The notes under the pieces are model-generated. The model ran no database searches, was not told where the DNA came from, and was given only the letters and a program-made list of their open reading frames with translations. From contig CALLPI010000018.1 of assembly GCA_938015595.1 (NCBI GenBank), positions 1 through 64,000 of the forward strand: a stretch of 64,000 nucleotides of DNA. Reading direction: 5' to 3'. Both the position numbers and the translations under genes were made by a program. The DNA comes from an uncultured Saprospiraceae bacterium. Its GTDB lineage: Bacteria; Bacteroidota; Bacteroidia; Chitinophagales; Saprospiraceae. This document shows, in pieces, positions 1 to 9,881 of this stretch (position 1 is its first letter; each line of letters starts with the position of its first letter).

Positions 1-3000
1 GATGGGTGCCCGCACAGTGAGGTCGAGATTTACAATACTATCGCAGCCAGTGAAAGCCGTCAGCACAGTTTGATACGTGCCTGTAGCATTGAAAGTGGAG
101 TTGCCCACGGTGAAGGTCTCCCCGGCGCAGATAGTGCGTGCAAGATTTGTTACAGGTATGGGGTGCACAGTGAGGTTGAGCGTCACGGTACTATCGCAGC
201 CATTGGAGGCTACCAGCACGTCGGTGTAGACACCGGAAGCATTATATACTGAGTTGCCCACCGAAAAGGCTTGCCCCTGACAGATAGCCTGGGTGAGGTT
301 GGTGGAGAATACTGGATTGACGGTCAGGTTGAGGTTGACGATACTGTCACAACCTGTGGAAGTTGTGAGCACGTCTTGATACACGCCTGAGGTCGTATAG
401 GTAGAACTGCCTACTGTGAACGACTGCCCCTGACATATAGTGGGCGAGAGATTGGTTACAGGAATGGGCAACACAGTAAGGACGAGGTTTACAATGCTAT
501 CACAGCCATCCTGCGCGATGAAGAAGTCTTGATAGTTGCCTGGTGCGGTATAGGTAGAGTTGCCAATGGTGACGCTCTCGCCCTGGCAAATAGTGCGCGC
601 CAGGCTAGTTTGATAAAAGGAGGTGACCGTCAAGTTCAGGTTCACAATACTGTCGCAACCGGTGAAGGCAGTGAGCGTATCGCGGTACATGCCTCCTAGG
701 GTATAAACCGAATTGCCTACAGTGTAAGACGCGCCATTACAGATACTGGTCACAATATTAGTCACAGGTATAGGGTGCACTGTCAGGTTGAGCATCACAG
801 TACTATCGCAGCCGTTGGCAGCAGTTAGTACGTCGGTGTAGATACCCGAAGCAGTATAAGAAGAACTACCCACACTGAAAGATTCGCCCTGGCATATAGC
901 AGTAGTGATTACCGTAGCCGGAGTGGGCAATACGGTAAGGTTGAGGACAACGGTGCTGTCGCAGCCATTGGCAGCAGTCAATACATCAGTATAAGTGCCG
1001 GTAGCAGTGTAAACAGAATTACCCACCGTATAAGATTCGCCGTTGCATATGGAGACTGTCAGCGCAGTAGTGGGGGTAGGTAGTACAGTAAGGTTGAGCG
1101 TCACGGTACTATCGCAGCCATTAGCAGCGGTCAATACGTTGGTGTAAGTACCAGTAGTGGTATAAGTGGAGCTGCCTACCGAGAAAGACTCCCCGTTGCA
1201 TATGGATTGGTTGAGCGTAACTTCAGGCCTAGGCAACACGGTGAGGCTGAGGGTCACAGTGCTGTCGCAGCCATTGGCAGCGGTGAACACATTAGTATAA
1301 ATACCGCTTGCCGTGTAAGAAGAGCTACCAACTGAAAACGACTCTCCATTGCATACGGATGCAGTGAGCAGTGTTTGCGGCGTGGGTAGTACTATTAGAT
1401 TAAGAATAGCTAAACTATCACAGCCCGCTGGCGTCACATAAAAGTTCTGGTAAGTGCCGGTATTGGTGTAAGTATTGCTGCCCACGCTATAACTCTGGCC
1501 ATTACAAATGGAGGCGTTTGTGGTACTCGTGATGAGGCCGGTAAGTGTCAGGTTGAGATACACAATACTGTCGCAGCCCGAAGCCGCCAAAAACAGCGCC
1601 TGGTAATTGCCTGTAGTATCGTAAGCTACTCCGCCCAATGTGTAGGTTTGCCCCGGGCATATTTGCGCATTCAGATAGGTCTCCACAGGACTGATGACCT
1701 GAAGATTCAGCGTCACGATGCTATCGCAGCCCGAAGCGGCTGTCAATGTGTCTATGTAGGTGCCTGGCAGTGTGTAGTCAGAGTTGCCCACCTGGTAATT
1801 CTGCCCCTGGCATATGGCTACATTCAAGGTATCTCGGGGTATGGGCAGGATAGTCAGATTCAGATTCACGGTACTGTCGCAGCCGTTGGCGGCAGTGAGC
1901 ACATTGGTATGGGCACCAGCAGTTGTGTAGGTGGTATTCCCTACGGTGTAGCTCTCGCCCTCGCAAATGCTGACGTTCAGGTTGGTAACGATAGCCGGTA
2001 AGACGACGAGATTGAGATTGACGATGCTATCGCAGTTTTGGAAGGTTTGTAGTACTACCTGGTATGTGCCGGAGGTGTCAAAAGTGGTGTTGCCCACGGT
2101 GAAACTCTGCCCTGCACATATTGTAGAGCTAAGATTGGTAGTGCGCGTAGGGTTCACGGTGAGGTTGAGCGTTACAGTACTATCGCAACCGTTGGCCGCC
2201 GTGAATACGTTGACATAAGTTCCTGCAGTATTGTAGGTATTGTTGCCTACGGTAAAACTCTGGTTGGAACAGATGGTCTGATTCAACGTACGAGTGATAG
2301 GAGCTAATACAGTGAGGTTCAGATTCACGGTACTATCGCAGCCTAGCGAGGAGGCACCTGGTAGCACCACGGTGTAGTTACCGGAGGTGTTAAAGTTTTG
2401 GTTGCCTACCTGAAAACTCTGCCCTGCGCATATTGTACGGGTGAGGTTGGTAATCGGGTTGGACACCGCCAAGTCGAGAATAACCTGGTTGATACACCCC
2501 CCAGGGCCAGTCACAGTTTGTTGATATACTCCCGGCAGATTATAAAACACATTTTCCACCTGATAAAACTGCCCCTGGCATATGGTAGCAGATATGTTTT
2601 GAGTAGTAGGCGTAAATACCTCTAGGTTGAGCGCCACAATGCTGTCACAGCCATTGGCACTTTGCAGCGTGACCACGTACTGACCGGTAGTATTGAAGGT
2701 TTGGTTGCCCACCTGGAAACCCCCTGAAGTAGAGCATATCTGCTCATTGAGAATAGTGGGTGGAATGACTTCTACCTGCAAGTCGAGATTGACGATACTG
2801 TCGCACCCAAACGAAGATAGCAGGTTGACGGTGTAGTTGCCGGTTTGGGTAAACACCTGGTTGCCCACCTGCACACTTTGCCCCGGGCAAATGATGCGGC
2901 TGATATTGGTAGTGGTAATAGGACGCACTGTCAGATCCAGTACAATGGGTTGAATACACCCCTGGGGTGTAGTGGTATTAAACTGATAGACACCCGTAGC

Positions 3001-3075
3001 CGAAAATGAATTGCCGGCTATGGTGTAGGTTTGCCCCTGACAAATATTAGCCGTGATGTTTTGTACGGGTAGCGG
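1..3075 (-). repeat. Tandem array of 20 x 153-bp coding repeats (51 aa each)
   Basis: A GCDS-type motif recurs every 153 bp on the minus strand, at about 39, 192, 345, 498, 651, 804 and so on up to 2961. Each unit follows the pattern T..IC.GQ.Y.VG...Y...G.Y.. then GCDS.V.LNLTV, so each has two Cys. The two units nearest the N-terminus and one near 2494 are degenerate (GCIQ, GCIN in place of GCDS). Central units are more alike than the edge ones. The periodicity is read directly; a beta-sandwich fold with possible disulfides is inference. Confidence 0.9.
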
Positions 3076-3852
3076 CCCTACTGTAAAAGTAATACATTGC
3101 TGAGGACCATTGCCATGGCATACGTTAGAACCATTGACGCACAAGGTATAGTTCCCGTTGCCGGGAATGGTAATCTGTACATTTTGAGTGGTACCCACGG
3201 GCGTGCCGTTCAGCGTCCAGTTGTACACCCCAGCATTAGCGATAGTAGAGGCCGAAAAAGTGTAAACACCGCCGGCACAGTAAGGCTGAGGTGGCGCAAT
3301 AATATTTGGCGAAGCCGTCACAGGTTGTACCACTGTAGAGCCGGAGATCACGTTGACGGTGAAGTTGCACACGTCATCGTTGAAGCCATCTACCACCAGG
3401 AAGTATGTACCGCCTACTGTAAGGCCAGTAGCATTAAGTGTAGTAGTCACATTAGGTGGTGCCTGATATACACAGTTTGATACCAAATTAAAGTTGGAAC
3501 AGTTGGTCGTACCCCAAATGCCTACCTGGAGGCCTTCGTTGCCTGACAGAGCACAATTGGTGGGGGTAATAGTCATGGTAAGCGAGGTAGTACCGGCTAC
3601 AAAGCCAACCCACTGCACGTTGTGTGGAAAAATCTGCTGCTGGGGGCAAAAGTTGGGTGGCACTTGCTGACCAGTCGGAGTTGTATTGTTGGAACTGGAA
3701 AAAGTAGTGAAATCGCACAGTACACAGGCATTGGCACAGGTATTAGAAAGTGCGATGCTGTTGGGTGGACACTGCCCCGGCAACTGCTGAGCCATAGCAA
3801 CTGGGACCAAAAGCGTAGTGGCAAGTACAAAGGTCAGTAGAATTCTCATCAT
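1..3852 (-). CDS. Giant secreted repeat protein, N-terminal part (runs off left edge)
   Basis: The frame is open from an ATG pair at 3852/3849 to the window edge, giving 1284 codons without a stop. The protein starts MMRILLTFVLATTLL and has a signal peptide ending near VAMAQQ. Residues about 25-170 form a Cys-rich N-terminal module resembling the domain that precedes internal repeats in Bacteroidota surface proteins. Residues about 175-255 hold an Ig/PKD-like segment. From about residue 260 onward come tandem 51-residue repeats (see the repeat entry). Proteins of this build usually end in a gliding-motility or T9SS C-terminal domain, which would lie outside the window. A role in cell-surface adhesion or matrix is inferred from this architecture; no catalytic motif is visible. 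It stands alone, convergent with nothing to its right; the next gene, also minus, is the alkaline phosphatase. Confidence 0.85.
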   Translation of the reverse strand, partial: MMRILLTFVLATTLLVPVAMAQQLPGQCPPNSIALSNTCANACVLCDFTTFSSSNNTTPTGQQVPPNFCPQQQIFPHNVQWVGFVAGTTSLTMTITPTNCALSGNEGLQVGIWGTTNCSNFNLVSNCVYQAPPNVTTTLNATGLTVGGTYFLVVDGFNDDVCNFTVNVISGSTVVQPVTASPNIIAPPQPYCAGGVYTFSASTIANAGVYNWTLNGTPVGTTQNVQITIPGNGNYTLCVNGSNVCHGNGPQQCITFTVGPLPVQNITANICQGQTYTIAGNSFSATGVYQFNTTTPQGCIQPIVLDLTVRPITTTNISRIICPGQSVQVGNQVFTQTGNYTVNLLSSFGCDSIVNLDLQVEVIPPTILNEQICSTSGGFQVGNQTFNTTGQYVVTLQSANGCDSIVALNLEVFTPTTQNISATICQGQFYQVENVFYNLPGVYQQTVTGPGGCINQVILDLAVSNPITNLTRTICAGQSFQVGNQNFNTSGNYTVVLPGASSLGCDSTVNLNLTVLAPITRTLNQTICSNQSFTVGNNTYNTAGTYVNVFTAANGCDSTVTLNLTVNPTRTTNLSSTICAGQSFTVGNTTFDTSGTYQVVLQTFQNCDSIVNLNLVVLPAIVTNLNVSICEGESYTVGNTTYTTAGAHTNVLTAANGCDSTVNLNLTILPIPRDTLNVAICQGQNYQVGNSDYTLPGTYIDTLTAASGCDSIVTLNLQVISPVETYLNAQICPGQTYTLGGVAYDTTGNYQALFLAASGCDSIVYLNLTLTGLITSTTNASICNGQSYSVGSNTYTNTGTYQNFYVTPAGCDSLAILNLIVLPTPQTLLTASVCNGESFSVGSSSYTASGIYTNVFTAANGCDSTVTLSLTVLPRPEVTLNQSICNGESFSVGSSTYTTTGTYTNVLTAANGCDSTVTLNLTVLPTPTTALTVSICNGESYTVGNSVYTATGTYTDVLTAANGCDSTVVLNLTVLPTPATVITTAICQGESFSVGSSSYTASGIYTDVLTAANGCDSTVMLNLTVHPIPVTNIVTSICNGASYTVGNSVYTLGGMYRDTLTAFTGCDSIVNLNLTVTSFYQTSLARTICQGESVTIGNSTYTAPGNYQDFFIAQDGCDSIVNLVLTVLPIPVTNLSPTICQGQSFTVGSSTYTTSGVYQDVLTTSTGCDSIVNLNLTVNPVFSTNLTQAICQGQAFSVGNSVYNASGVYTDVLVASNGCDSTVTLNLTVHPIPVTNLARTICAGETFTVGNSTFNATGTYQTVLTAFTGCDSIVNLDLTVRAPI

Positions 3853-4134
3853 AGATAGTTGAAGACGTGGTCGGTTACGATGATATAAAAATACGCGCGA
3901 TGAAGCCCAGACGCTCGTCAAAAGCGGCAAGGCGCAATTGTTTTCATTAGTGGTTTTGGCTAAAGGTATTCCTCGATTGTGCGAATGTTACCCAGGAAAT
4001 TTCCTGAGAACACCATGGCGCTTCAGGCACGCGTCTGCTTTGTCATTTGCAGACGCAAATATATGCTTATTCGCTGCCTGAAAGCATGACGAAAAGGGAT
4101 AAAAATTTGGGAAAAAGTCTGTTGGCCGTCAGAG

Positions 4135-5277
4135 CTACTTCTCCAAACCCAAAGCGCGGCGCATTTTGTGGTATATGGCTGTATTTTCATATACGCCAGA
4201 AAACAGCTCAGCTCCTGGCCCGAAGGCAAATACAGGGATGAGCGCGGCCGTATGTTGGTCAGTAGTAAATGCACCAACAATAGTATCCATACTGGAGCCG
4301 GGGTTGATAGCAAAGCCACCGGCTTCGTGGTCGGCAGTGATGATCACCAATGTCCGGCCATCAGCCTTGGCAAAATCCAATACAGCACCCACTGCGCGGT
4401 CAAAGTCCAACATCTCTGTAATGATATAGTTGGTATTATTGGCATGGCCGCCCCAGTCTATCTGCGAGCCCTCTATCATGAGAAAGAACCCTTTGGCACT
4501 ACGTTGGGCCAGAAAGGGAAGCGCCTTGGCAGATGCTGGCGCCAGGTAGTCCCTACCCTGCTCTGCAGTGAGGGGGCTGCCATCAGCGGTAAGGTAAGCT
4601 AAAGGGCGGCTGGGGTCAAATGTAAGTTGGTCGAGGGCTTTCTCTGCGTAGTGCGACACGAAGTAGCCTTTTTTCTGGAGTTGTTGCAGCAAGTCGCGGT
4701 TGTCTTTTTGCCGGCGATCGAAATACTTCTTTCCGCCGCCGATAAACAGGTCAATGCCGGAATCCACAAAAAACTCTGCGATGTCTTCCTCTTCACTGCG
4801 CTGCGACACATGTGCAATAAACGAGGCTGGCGTAGCGTGAGTAATGGTAGAAGTAGCCACAAGGCCTGTGGCCAAGCCATGCTGCTCGGCCTCTTCCAGT
4901 ATCGTTCGCAAGGGCTTGCCGTTGAGATCTACGCCAATAGCTCCGTTGTAGGTTTTTTCGCCGCAGGCAAAGGCCGTAGCACCTGCGGCAGAGTCGGTTA
5001 TGAGGTCATTGGCTGCGTACGACTTGTGCAAACCGGTGATAGTACACTGCTCCAGGTGCAAGCGGTTGCCGTTGGCATACATCCCGGCAGTAACCTGAGT
5101 GAGCCCCATGCCGTCGCCAATCATTAGAATGACATTGCGAGGGCGATTTTTGAGCGGAGCATTCTCTGGGCGGGTGCCGGAAGTAGGGCTTTGGGGTGCG
5201 CACGCCGATAGAAAAGACGACAGAAAGATCAGCAAAAAAAACTTGTGCAGCATGTTTGGCTTGTTGATTTGACGCAT
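4135..5277 (-). CDS. phoA: Alkaline phosphatase, lipoprotein
   Basis: Periplasmic or surface phosphomonoesterase of the alkaline phosphatase family, about 380 residues. The first metal site is in MIGDGMG (Asp near 55). The nucleophile Ser is near 96 in DSAAGATA. EGSQIDWGGHANN and TADHEAGG give the other metal ligands, and QHTA near the C-terminus gives the last His. The N-terminus has a lipobox, FLSSFLSAC (Cys near 26), so the enzyme is probably lipid-anchored. The ATG at 5277 leaves 19 bp after dprA; an inner ATG at 5253 gives a more compact signal peptide and is equally likely. It is probably cotranscribed with dprA. The position equivalent to Asp153 of E. coli PhoA appears as His in THATPAS, which is common in non-E. 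coli members. Confidence 0.9.
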   Translation of the reverse strand: MRQINKPNMLHKFFLLIFLSSFLSACAPQSPTSGTRPENAPLKNRPRNVILMIGDGMGLTQVTAGMYANGNRLHLEQCTITGLHKSYAANDLITDSAAGATAFACGEKTYNGAIGVDLNGKPLRTILEEAEQHGLATGLVATSTITHATPASFIAHVSQRSEEEDIAEFFVDSGIDLFIGGGKKYFDRRQKDNRDLLQQLQKKGYFVSHYAEKALDQLTFDPSRPLAYLTADGSPLTAEQGRDYLAPASAKALPFLAQRSAKGFFLMIEGSQIDWGGHANNTNYIITEMLDFDRAVGAVLDFAKADGRTLVIITADHEAGGFAINPGSSMDTIVGAFTTDQHTAALIPVFAFGPGAELFSGVYENTAIYHKMRRALGLEK

Positions 5278-5296
5278 TGACCCAATCACCAATTCA

Positions 5297-6391
5297 TTAA
5301 TGTACAGGCATGTATCGCTTGCCTGGCAGAGCGCGCACCAACCCTTTGAACTCCAGATTGAGCAACAGGGAGGCCATTTGGCTTTGGCTTAGCGCGCACT
5401 CAAAGGTAAGAGCATCCATGTGCATCTCGCGATGTTGTCTCAATAAATTAACAATTATTTCTTCTTGGGCATTGAGCTCTGCGAAAAGCGGCGGCTGTAC
5501 AACTTTGCCTTGGCTGGTTTCTTCCCAACGCATGATGTAAGCCAAGTCGGCCACATTTTCCATCAGGTGCGCCTGGTTGGTTTTGATCAGGTGATTACAG
5601 CCCTGGGAGGTGCGGTCGTTCACTCTGCCAGGTATAGCAAACACGTCTTTGTTGTAGGCATTGGCCATCTTTGCAGTGATGATGGAGCCACCGCTGAGGC
5701 CAGATTCCACTACGATGATAGCATCACTGAGGCCCGCGATAATGCGGTTGCGCATGGGGAAGTGCTCTCGGTCTGGCAAAGTCCCGCTAGGGTATTCGGT
5801 CAGCAGACCACCCTGTTGCTGTATCATGCGGGTGGCAATGTGCCGATGAGAAGAAGGATATATCCTGTCCAGCCCATGCCCTAGAGCTGCTACGGTAGAA
5901 GTGTGGATCTCCAGGCACTTGCGGTGGGCGCATACGTCTATACCATAGGCCAGGCCGCTGATGATCAGAGCGCCATAGGGTTGGAGTTCTTCTACGATTT
6001 GCTCGCAGGTAGTCAGGCCAGCAGGACTAGGCGTACGCGTGCCCACAATAGCTACGATGCGATCTGCATTGAGGTTAGCTTCTCCTTTGTAGTAGAGCAT
6101 GATGGGGCTGTCGCGGTGAGGTTTGAGCCGTTGGGGGTAGTCTTTATCTAAGTAAAATAAGGCTTTGATGCCATGCTGCTCCAAAAAAGCTAGTTCTTTT
6201 TCGGCAGCAACTAAGGCATGTTGCTGTAAAATCTGATCGGCTATAGCTTCGCCAATGCCAGGAATCTTGCACAGCTCGCGCTTTCTGGCCTGGAACACGG
6301 CCTCTACCCCGCCACAATAGCTGATGAGCGTACGCGCAGTGACTGCCCCAACCAGCGGTATCTGGGTAAGTGCCACTTTGTATAGTAGCAT
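5297..6391 (-). CDS. dprA: DNA-processing protein DprA
   Basis: DprA loads RecA onto incoming single-stranded DNA in natural transformation. An N-terminal HhH/SAM region (VALTQIPLVGAVTARTL, then IPGIGEAIADQIL) is followed by the Rossmann-like core: GTRTPSPAG, SGLAYGIDVCAH, GHGLDRIYPSSH, LLTEYPSGTLPDREHFPMRN, RIIAGLS and GLSGGSIITAKMA. The C-terminal 60 residues resemble the winged-helix DML1 domain. The ATG at 6391 gives the usual family length of about 364 residues starting MLLYKVALTQIP. An ATG pair at 6472/6469 in the same frame would add 27 residues not expected from the family. The gene is divergent from the SH3 protein gene, whose promoter lies at 6482. Confidence 0.93.
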   Translation of the reverse strand: MLLYKVALTQIPLVGAVTARTLISYCGGVEAVFQARKRELCKIPGIGEAIADQILQQHALVAAEKELAFLEQHGIKALFYLDKDYPQRLKPHRDSPIMLYYKGEANLNADRIVAIVGTRTPSPAGLTTCEQIVEELQPYGALIISGLAYGIDVCAHRKCLEIHTSTVAALGHGLDRIYPSSHRHIATRMIQQQGGLLTEYPSGTLPDREHFPMRNRIIAGLSDAIIVVESGLSGGSIITAKMANAYNKDVFAIPGRVNDRTSQGCNHLIKTNQAHLMENVADLAYIMRWEETSQGKVVQPPLFAELNAQEEIIVNLLRQHREMHMDALTFECALSQSQMASLLLNLEFKGLVRALPGKRYMPVH

Positions 6392-6481
6392 GTTCTCATC
6401 ACGGCACGACGTTGCGGAGAGGTAGGTCGTCTGCACATCTTGCACTAGCGACACTTTTTCCGTTTGCATCATAATAAATAT

Positions 6482-6489
6482 TAATTTTG
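6482..6489 (+). promoter_or_regulatory. Bacteroidota -7 element (TAATTTTG)
   Basis: Perfect match to TAnnTTTG, ending 34 bases before the ATG at 6524. A TTTG at 6463-6466 could be the -33 half, though the spacing is short. Confidence 0.45.
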
Positions 6490-6523
6490 CTTGTTCTTTC
6501 TTTATTACCGTATTGGACAATCG

Positions 6524-7024
6524 ATGAGCAAATCGGCTAAAAATCCTCGCCTCGAACTTCTGGTCATTGCGCTTATTTTGCTTGTTTTCTTTATATGGGC
6601 TGTCTCGCGTTGCAACCACCAGCGGGCAGCCATGCTCAGGAAAATGGAGGAGCAGGCTCGCCAGGAACGCTTGCAAGATTCCTTAGATAGAGTGGCACTC
6701 ATGCAGCAAATGCTCCCGCCCAAAGATACAACGCCCCCGCCGCCTAAGGTAGAGATCATCCGCGAACAAGTTACACCATTGTACGTGGCCATGGACGAAA
6801 TCAACATGCGCGCTGAGCCTAGAATCAACGGCAAACTCCTGGCGCGTTTGAAACTCTATGACGAACTCGTGTTCCTCAACGAAACTACCGATTTCAAGCA
6901 GGAGCTGAGTATCGGCAACATTACTTACAACGAACCCTGGGTCAAAGTTAAAAACAAGCGGGGGCAGGTGGGCTGGGTATATGGCGCTGGTGTACATTAT
7001 TACAAGGTGCGCCGCCCGAGCTGA
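6524..7024 (+). CDS. Membrane-anchored SH3-domain protein
   Basis: 166 residues starting MSKSAKNPRLELL. A single membrane segment (residues about 9-29, LLVIALILLVFFIWAVS) is followed by a charged, probably coiled-coil stretch (33-65), a Pro-rich linker (PPKDTTPPPPK) and a C-terminal bacterial SH3-like domain (residues about 83-160) with the typical INMRAEPRINGKLLARL start and GQVGWVYG end. Such proteins usually sit in the inner membrane with SH3 facing the periplasm and are thought to bind peptidoglycan or peptides. The ATG at 6524 is preferred over an upstream in-frame TTG because the membrane segment follows directly and a -7 element lies just upstream. Specific function unknown. Confidence 0.8.
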   Translation: MSKSAKNPRLELLVIALILLVFFIWAVSRCNHQRAAMLRKMEEQARQERLQDSLDRVALMQQMLPPKDTTPPPPKVEIIREQVTPLYVAMDEINMRAEPRINGKLLARLKLYDELVFLNETTDFKQELSIGNITYNEPWVKVKNKRGQVGWVYGAGVHYYKVRRPS

Positions 7025-7218
7025 TTTTGCCTCTTGTTTCAACATTTTTTTTACTCCCGCCACAAAGATAAATCTTTTGTGTTGGATTCTCCAATTTTTT
7101 TTTCATCTTAATAGCAGCTCTGGCGGATTGCCAAGGCAAATGGGCCATTATGCTGTGCTGAACCGTAGGCATTTGCTTTCTTTGCAGCATTGTTTTGCTC
7201 AAAGCCAACTCAGCGAAT

Positions 7219-8760
7219 ATGAACGACAAGTTGCAAATACTCCAAGACAAAATAGCCGAAGCCATGCGGGGTGGTGGTCAGGAAAGAATTGACGATCAGC
7301 ACCGAAAAGGCAAACTTACTGCGCGTGAACGCTTGCACTTTCTGTTAGACCCTGGTTCATTCGAGGAAATCGGCATGTTAGTCACACATCGCTCCAGCGA
7401 CTTCGGCATGGAAAACCAGCTCATACTAGGCGACGGCGTCGTTACTGGCTATGGTACCATCAACGGTCGGTTGGTGTATGTATTCTCACAAGATTTTACA
7501 GTGTTTGGCGGTTCTTTATCTGAGACGCACGCCGAGAAAATCTGTAAAATTATGGATATGGCCATGAAAAATGGCGCACCCATTATTGGCCTGAACGACT
7601 CCGGCGGCGCGCGTATTCAGGAGGGCGTAAACTCCCTAGGCGGCTACGCTGATATTTTTTACCGCAATGTAATGGCCTCCGGCGTGGTGCCGCAAATCTC
7701 GGCTATCATGGGGCCGTGCGCCGGCGGCGCCGTGTATTCGCCAGCCATAACTGATTTCATACTAATGGTAGAAGGCACCTCCTACATGTTTGTTACCGGC
7801 CCTAACGTGGTAAAAACTGTAACCAACGAGGAGGTAAGCGCCGAAGACCTCGGTGGCGCCATGGCTCATGCCACCAAATCGGGTGTGACACACTTCACAG
7901 CAGATAATGGCCTGGAGTGCATTGCGCTCATCAAAAAACTACTTAGTTACCTGCCGCAAAACTGCGAGGATACCCCTCCCGCCTTACACTATACCCCAGG
8001 TGACGAAGAGCGCCCTCAGTTGCAGTATCTCATCCCTGAAGACTCGCAGCAACCTTACGACATGCGCGAGGTCATACACGGCATTGTGGACGAAGGCTCC
8101 TTTCTGGAAGTACATAAAGACTATGCCGACAACATTGTGGTGGGGTTTGCCCGGCTAGCTGGCAAGGTGGTAGGTATTGTAGGCAACCAGCCCATAAGCC
8201 TGGCCGGTGTATTGGATGCTAACAGTTCGCGAAAGGGCGCACGCTTCGTGCGTTTCTGCGACTCCTTCAACATACCCTTACTAGTATTGGTGGATGTACC
8301 TGGATTTTTGCCTGGTACCGACCAAGAGTGGAATGGCATCATCGTACACGGAGCCAAACTACTCTACGCCTTTAGCGAGGCCACTGTACCACGCGTTACG
8401 CTCATCACTCGAAAGGCCTACGGTGGCGCCTACGACGTGATGAACTCCAAACACATTGGCGCCGACCTGAACTTCGCTTGGCCTACTGCCGAAATTGCCG
8501 TGATGGGCGCCAAGGGTGCTTCCGAAATCATATTTCGCAAAGAAATCCAAGCTGCGCAAGACCCTCAAGCCGTGCTGGCCGAAAAAGAAAGAGAATATCA
8601 GGAGAAGTTTGCCAATCCTTATCGAACGGCAGCACGCGGATTTGTGGACGAAGTCATCCAGCCCAAAGATACCCGCCGAAAACTCATCAAAGCTTTCGCC
8701 ATGCTGGGCAACAAAGTGGCTCATCTGCCACGTAAAAAACACGGAAATATTCCACTCTGA
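7219..8760 (+). CDS. pccB: Acyl-CoA carboxylase beta subunit (propionyl-CoA type)
   Basis: Carboxyltransferase subunit that moves the carboxyl group from biotin to propionyl-CoA (or a related acyl-CoA), 513 residues. Both crotonase-like halves are present. The N-terminal half has [20 protein letters not shown] and [16 protein letters not shown]; the C-terminal half has [37 protein letters not shown] and [18 protein letters not shown]. The start [15 protein letters not shown] at 7219 matches the family; an upstream in-frame TTG at 7195 adds eight unlikely residues. No biotin carboxylase or biotin carrier gene is adjacent, so the alpha subunit must be elsewhere. Methylmalonyl-CoA/propionate metabolism is the expected role. 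Confidence 0.93.
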   Translation: MNDKLQILQDKIAEAMRGGGQERIDDQHRKGKLTARERLHFLLDPGSFEEIGMLVTHRSSDFGMENQLILGDGVVTGYGTINGRLVYVFSQDFTVFGGSLSETHAEKICKIMDMAMKNGAPIIGLNDSGGARIQEGVNSLGGYADIFYRNVMASGVVPQISAIMGPCAGGAVYSPAITDFILMVEGTSYMFVTGPNVVKTVTNEEVSAEDLGGAMAHATKSGVTHFTADNGLECIALIKKLLSYLPQNCEDTPPALHYTPGDEERPQLQYLIPEDSQQPYDMREVIHGIVDEGSFLEVHKDYADNIVVGFARLAGKVVGIVGNQPISLAGVLDANSSRKGARFVRFCDSFNIPLLVLVDVPGFLPGTDQEWNGIIVHGAKLLYAFSEATVPRVTLITRKAYGGAYDVMNSKHIGADLNFAWPTAEIAVMGAKGASEIIFRKEIQAAQDPQAVLAEKEREYQEKFANPYRTAARGFVDEVIQPKDTRRKLIKAFAMLGNKVAHLPRKKHGNIPL

Positions 8761-8859
8761 AATTTGGCAGATTTCATAGAATATGCCTACCTTTCTTAAC
8801 GATTTCGACAATTTCCTTTGCCGGCCTTTCTTCTGACTTAGGGGTGAGGCCGATTTTTT

Positions 8860-8867
8860 TACCTTTG
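8860..8867 (+). promoter_or_regulatory. Bacteroidota -7 element (TACCTTTG) deciding the start of the next gene
   Basis: Perfect TAnnTTTG ending 15 bases before the GTG at 8883. An earlier in-frame GTG at 8844 would lie upstream of this promoter, so the later start is favoured. Confidence 0.55.
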
Positions 8868-8882
8868 CCCAAAATTTGCATC

Positions 8883-9827
8883 GTGAAGCGCGTACTTATT
8901 ACCGGAGCAGCTGGTTTTTTGGGGTCTCATCTGGCCGACCGATTCATCGCGGAAGGATACCATGTCATCGGCATGGACAACCTGCTGACCGGCTCTCTGG
9001 ACAATATCGCCCATCTCTTCCCTAATCGGTATTTTGAGTTTTACTACCACGACGTTACCAAGTTTGTACACGTACCTGACGAACTGGACTACATCCTCCA
9101 CTTTGCCTCGCCCGCCAGCCCTATTGACTACCTCAAAATGCCCATCCAAACCCTTAAAGTGGGCGCCTTGGGCACGCACAACCTCCTTGGGCTGGCCAAA
9201 GCCAAAAATGCCCGCATTCTGGTAGCCTCCACTTCCGAAGTGTACGGCGACCCCCTGGAGCACCCTCAGTCAGAAAACTACTGGGGCAACGTCAATCCCG
9301 TAGGGCCCCGCGGCGTCTATGACGAAGCCAAGCGCTTCCTAGAAGCCATCACCATGGCCTACCACAATTTTCATGGCGTAGATACCCGCATCGTGCGTAT
9401 CTTTAATACCTACGGGCCGAGAATGCGCGTGGAGGATGGCCGAGCACTGCCGGCGTTCTTCTCTCAGGCCATCCGGGGCGAAGGGCTTACTGTGTTTGGC
9501 GACGGCTCCCAAACGCGATCTTTTTGCTACGTGGACGACATGGTGGAGGGCATCTACCGCCTGCTGCACAGCGACTATCACTATCCAGTTAACATCGGCA
9601 ACCCAGATGAAGTATCCATCCTTGATTTCGCCCGCGAAGTGCTGCAATTGGTCAACAACCCTAGGGCACATATCGTATATAAGCCCCTACCCGCTGACGA
9701 CCCCAAAATCAGGCAGCCTGACATCACCAAAGCCAGAGAAATCTTAGGCTGGGAGCCCAAAATACCCCGAAGCCAAGGCATGGCACTGACCTATGAATAC
9801 TTTAAAAAAGTGGTGACCCCAGCATAA
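8883..9827 (+). CDS. uxs: UDP-glucuronate decarboxylase (UDP-xylose synthase), SDR family
   Basis: Extended short-chain dehydrogenase making UDP-xylose from UDP-glucuronate with bound NAD. 314 residues from a GTG start, giving [17 protein letters not shown]. The sequence shows the NAD-binding GAAGFLG, the family signature [14 protein letters not shown], the catalytic pair in [10 protein letters not shown] (Tyr, Lys), the stretch [16 protein letters not shown] and the substrate-site [14 protein letters not shown]. This set is typical of UXS rather than of 4-epimerases. It is followed after 54 bp by the dTDP-glucose dehydratase gene, so the two probably form a small nucleotide-sugar operon feeding surface polysaccharide or O-antigen synthesis. 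A short stem (9831-9835 with 9841-9845) follows the stop but has no T-tract. Confidence 0.9.
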   Translation: MKRVLITGAAGFLGSHLADRFIAEGYHVIGMDNLLTGSLDNIAHLFPNRYFEFYYHDVTKFVHVPDELDYILHFASPASPIDYLKMPIQTLKVGALGTHNLLGLAKAKNARILVASTSEVYGDPLEHPQSENYWGNVNPVGPRGVYDEAKRFLEAITMAYHNFHGVDTRIVRIFNTYGPRMRVEDGRALPAFFSQAIRGEGLTVFGDGSQTRSFCYVDDMVEGIYRLLHSDYHYPVNIGNPDEVSILDFAREVLQLVNNPRAHIVYKPLPADDPKIRQPDITKAREILGWEPKIPRSQGMALTYEYFKKVVTPA

Positions 9828-9881
9828 AATACGGCATCCAGCCGTTCTGATTGACTACGAGCATTAAATCATCTTCACCCA

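Noticed and set aside
1-3075. CRISPR array, suggested by regular repeat spacing
   Set aside because: The repeats are 153-bp coding units in one open frame with no constant-repeat/unique-spacer alternation.
9831-9845. Stem ACGGC/GCCGT after the UDP-glucuronate decarboxylase gene as terminator
   Set aside because: Five-bp stem, no T-run, and the next gene looks cotranscribed.
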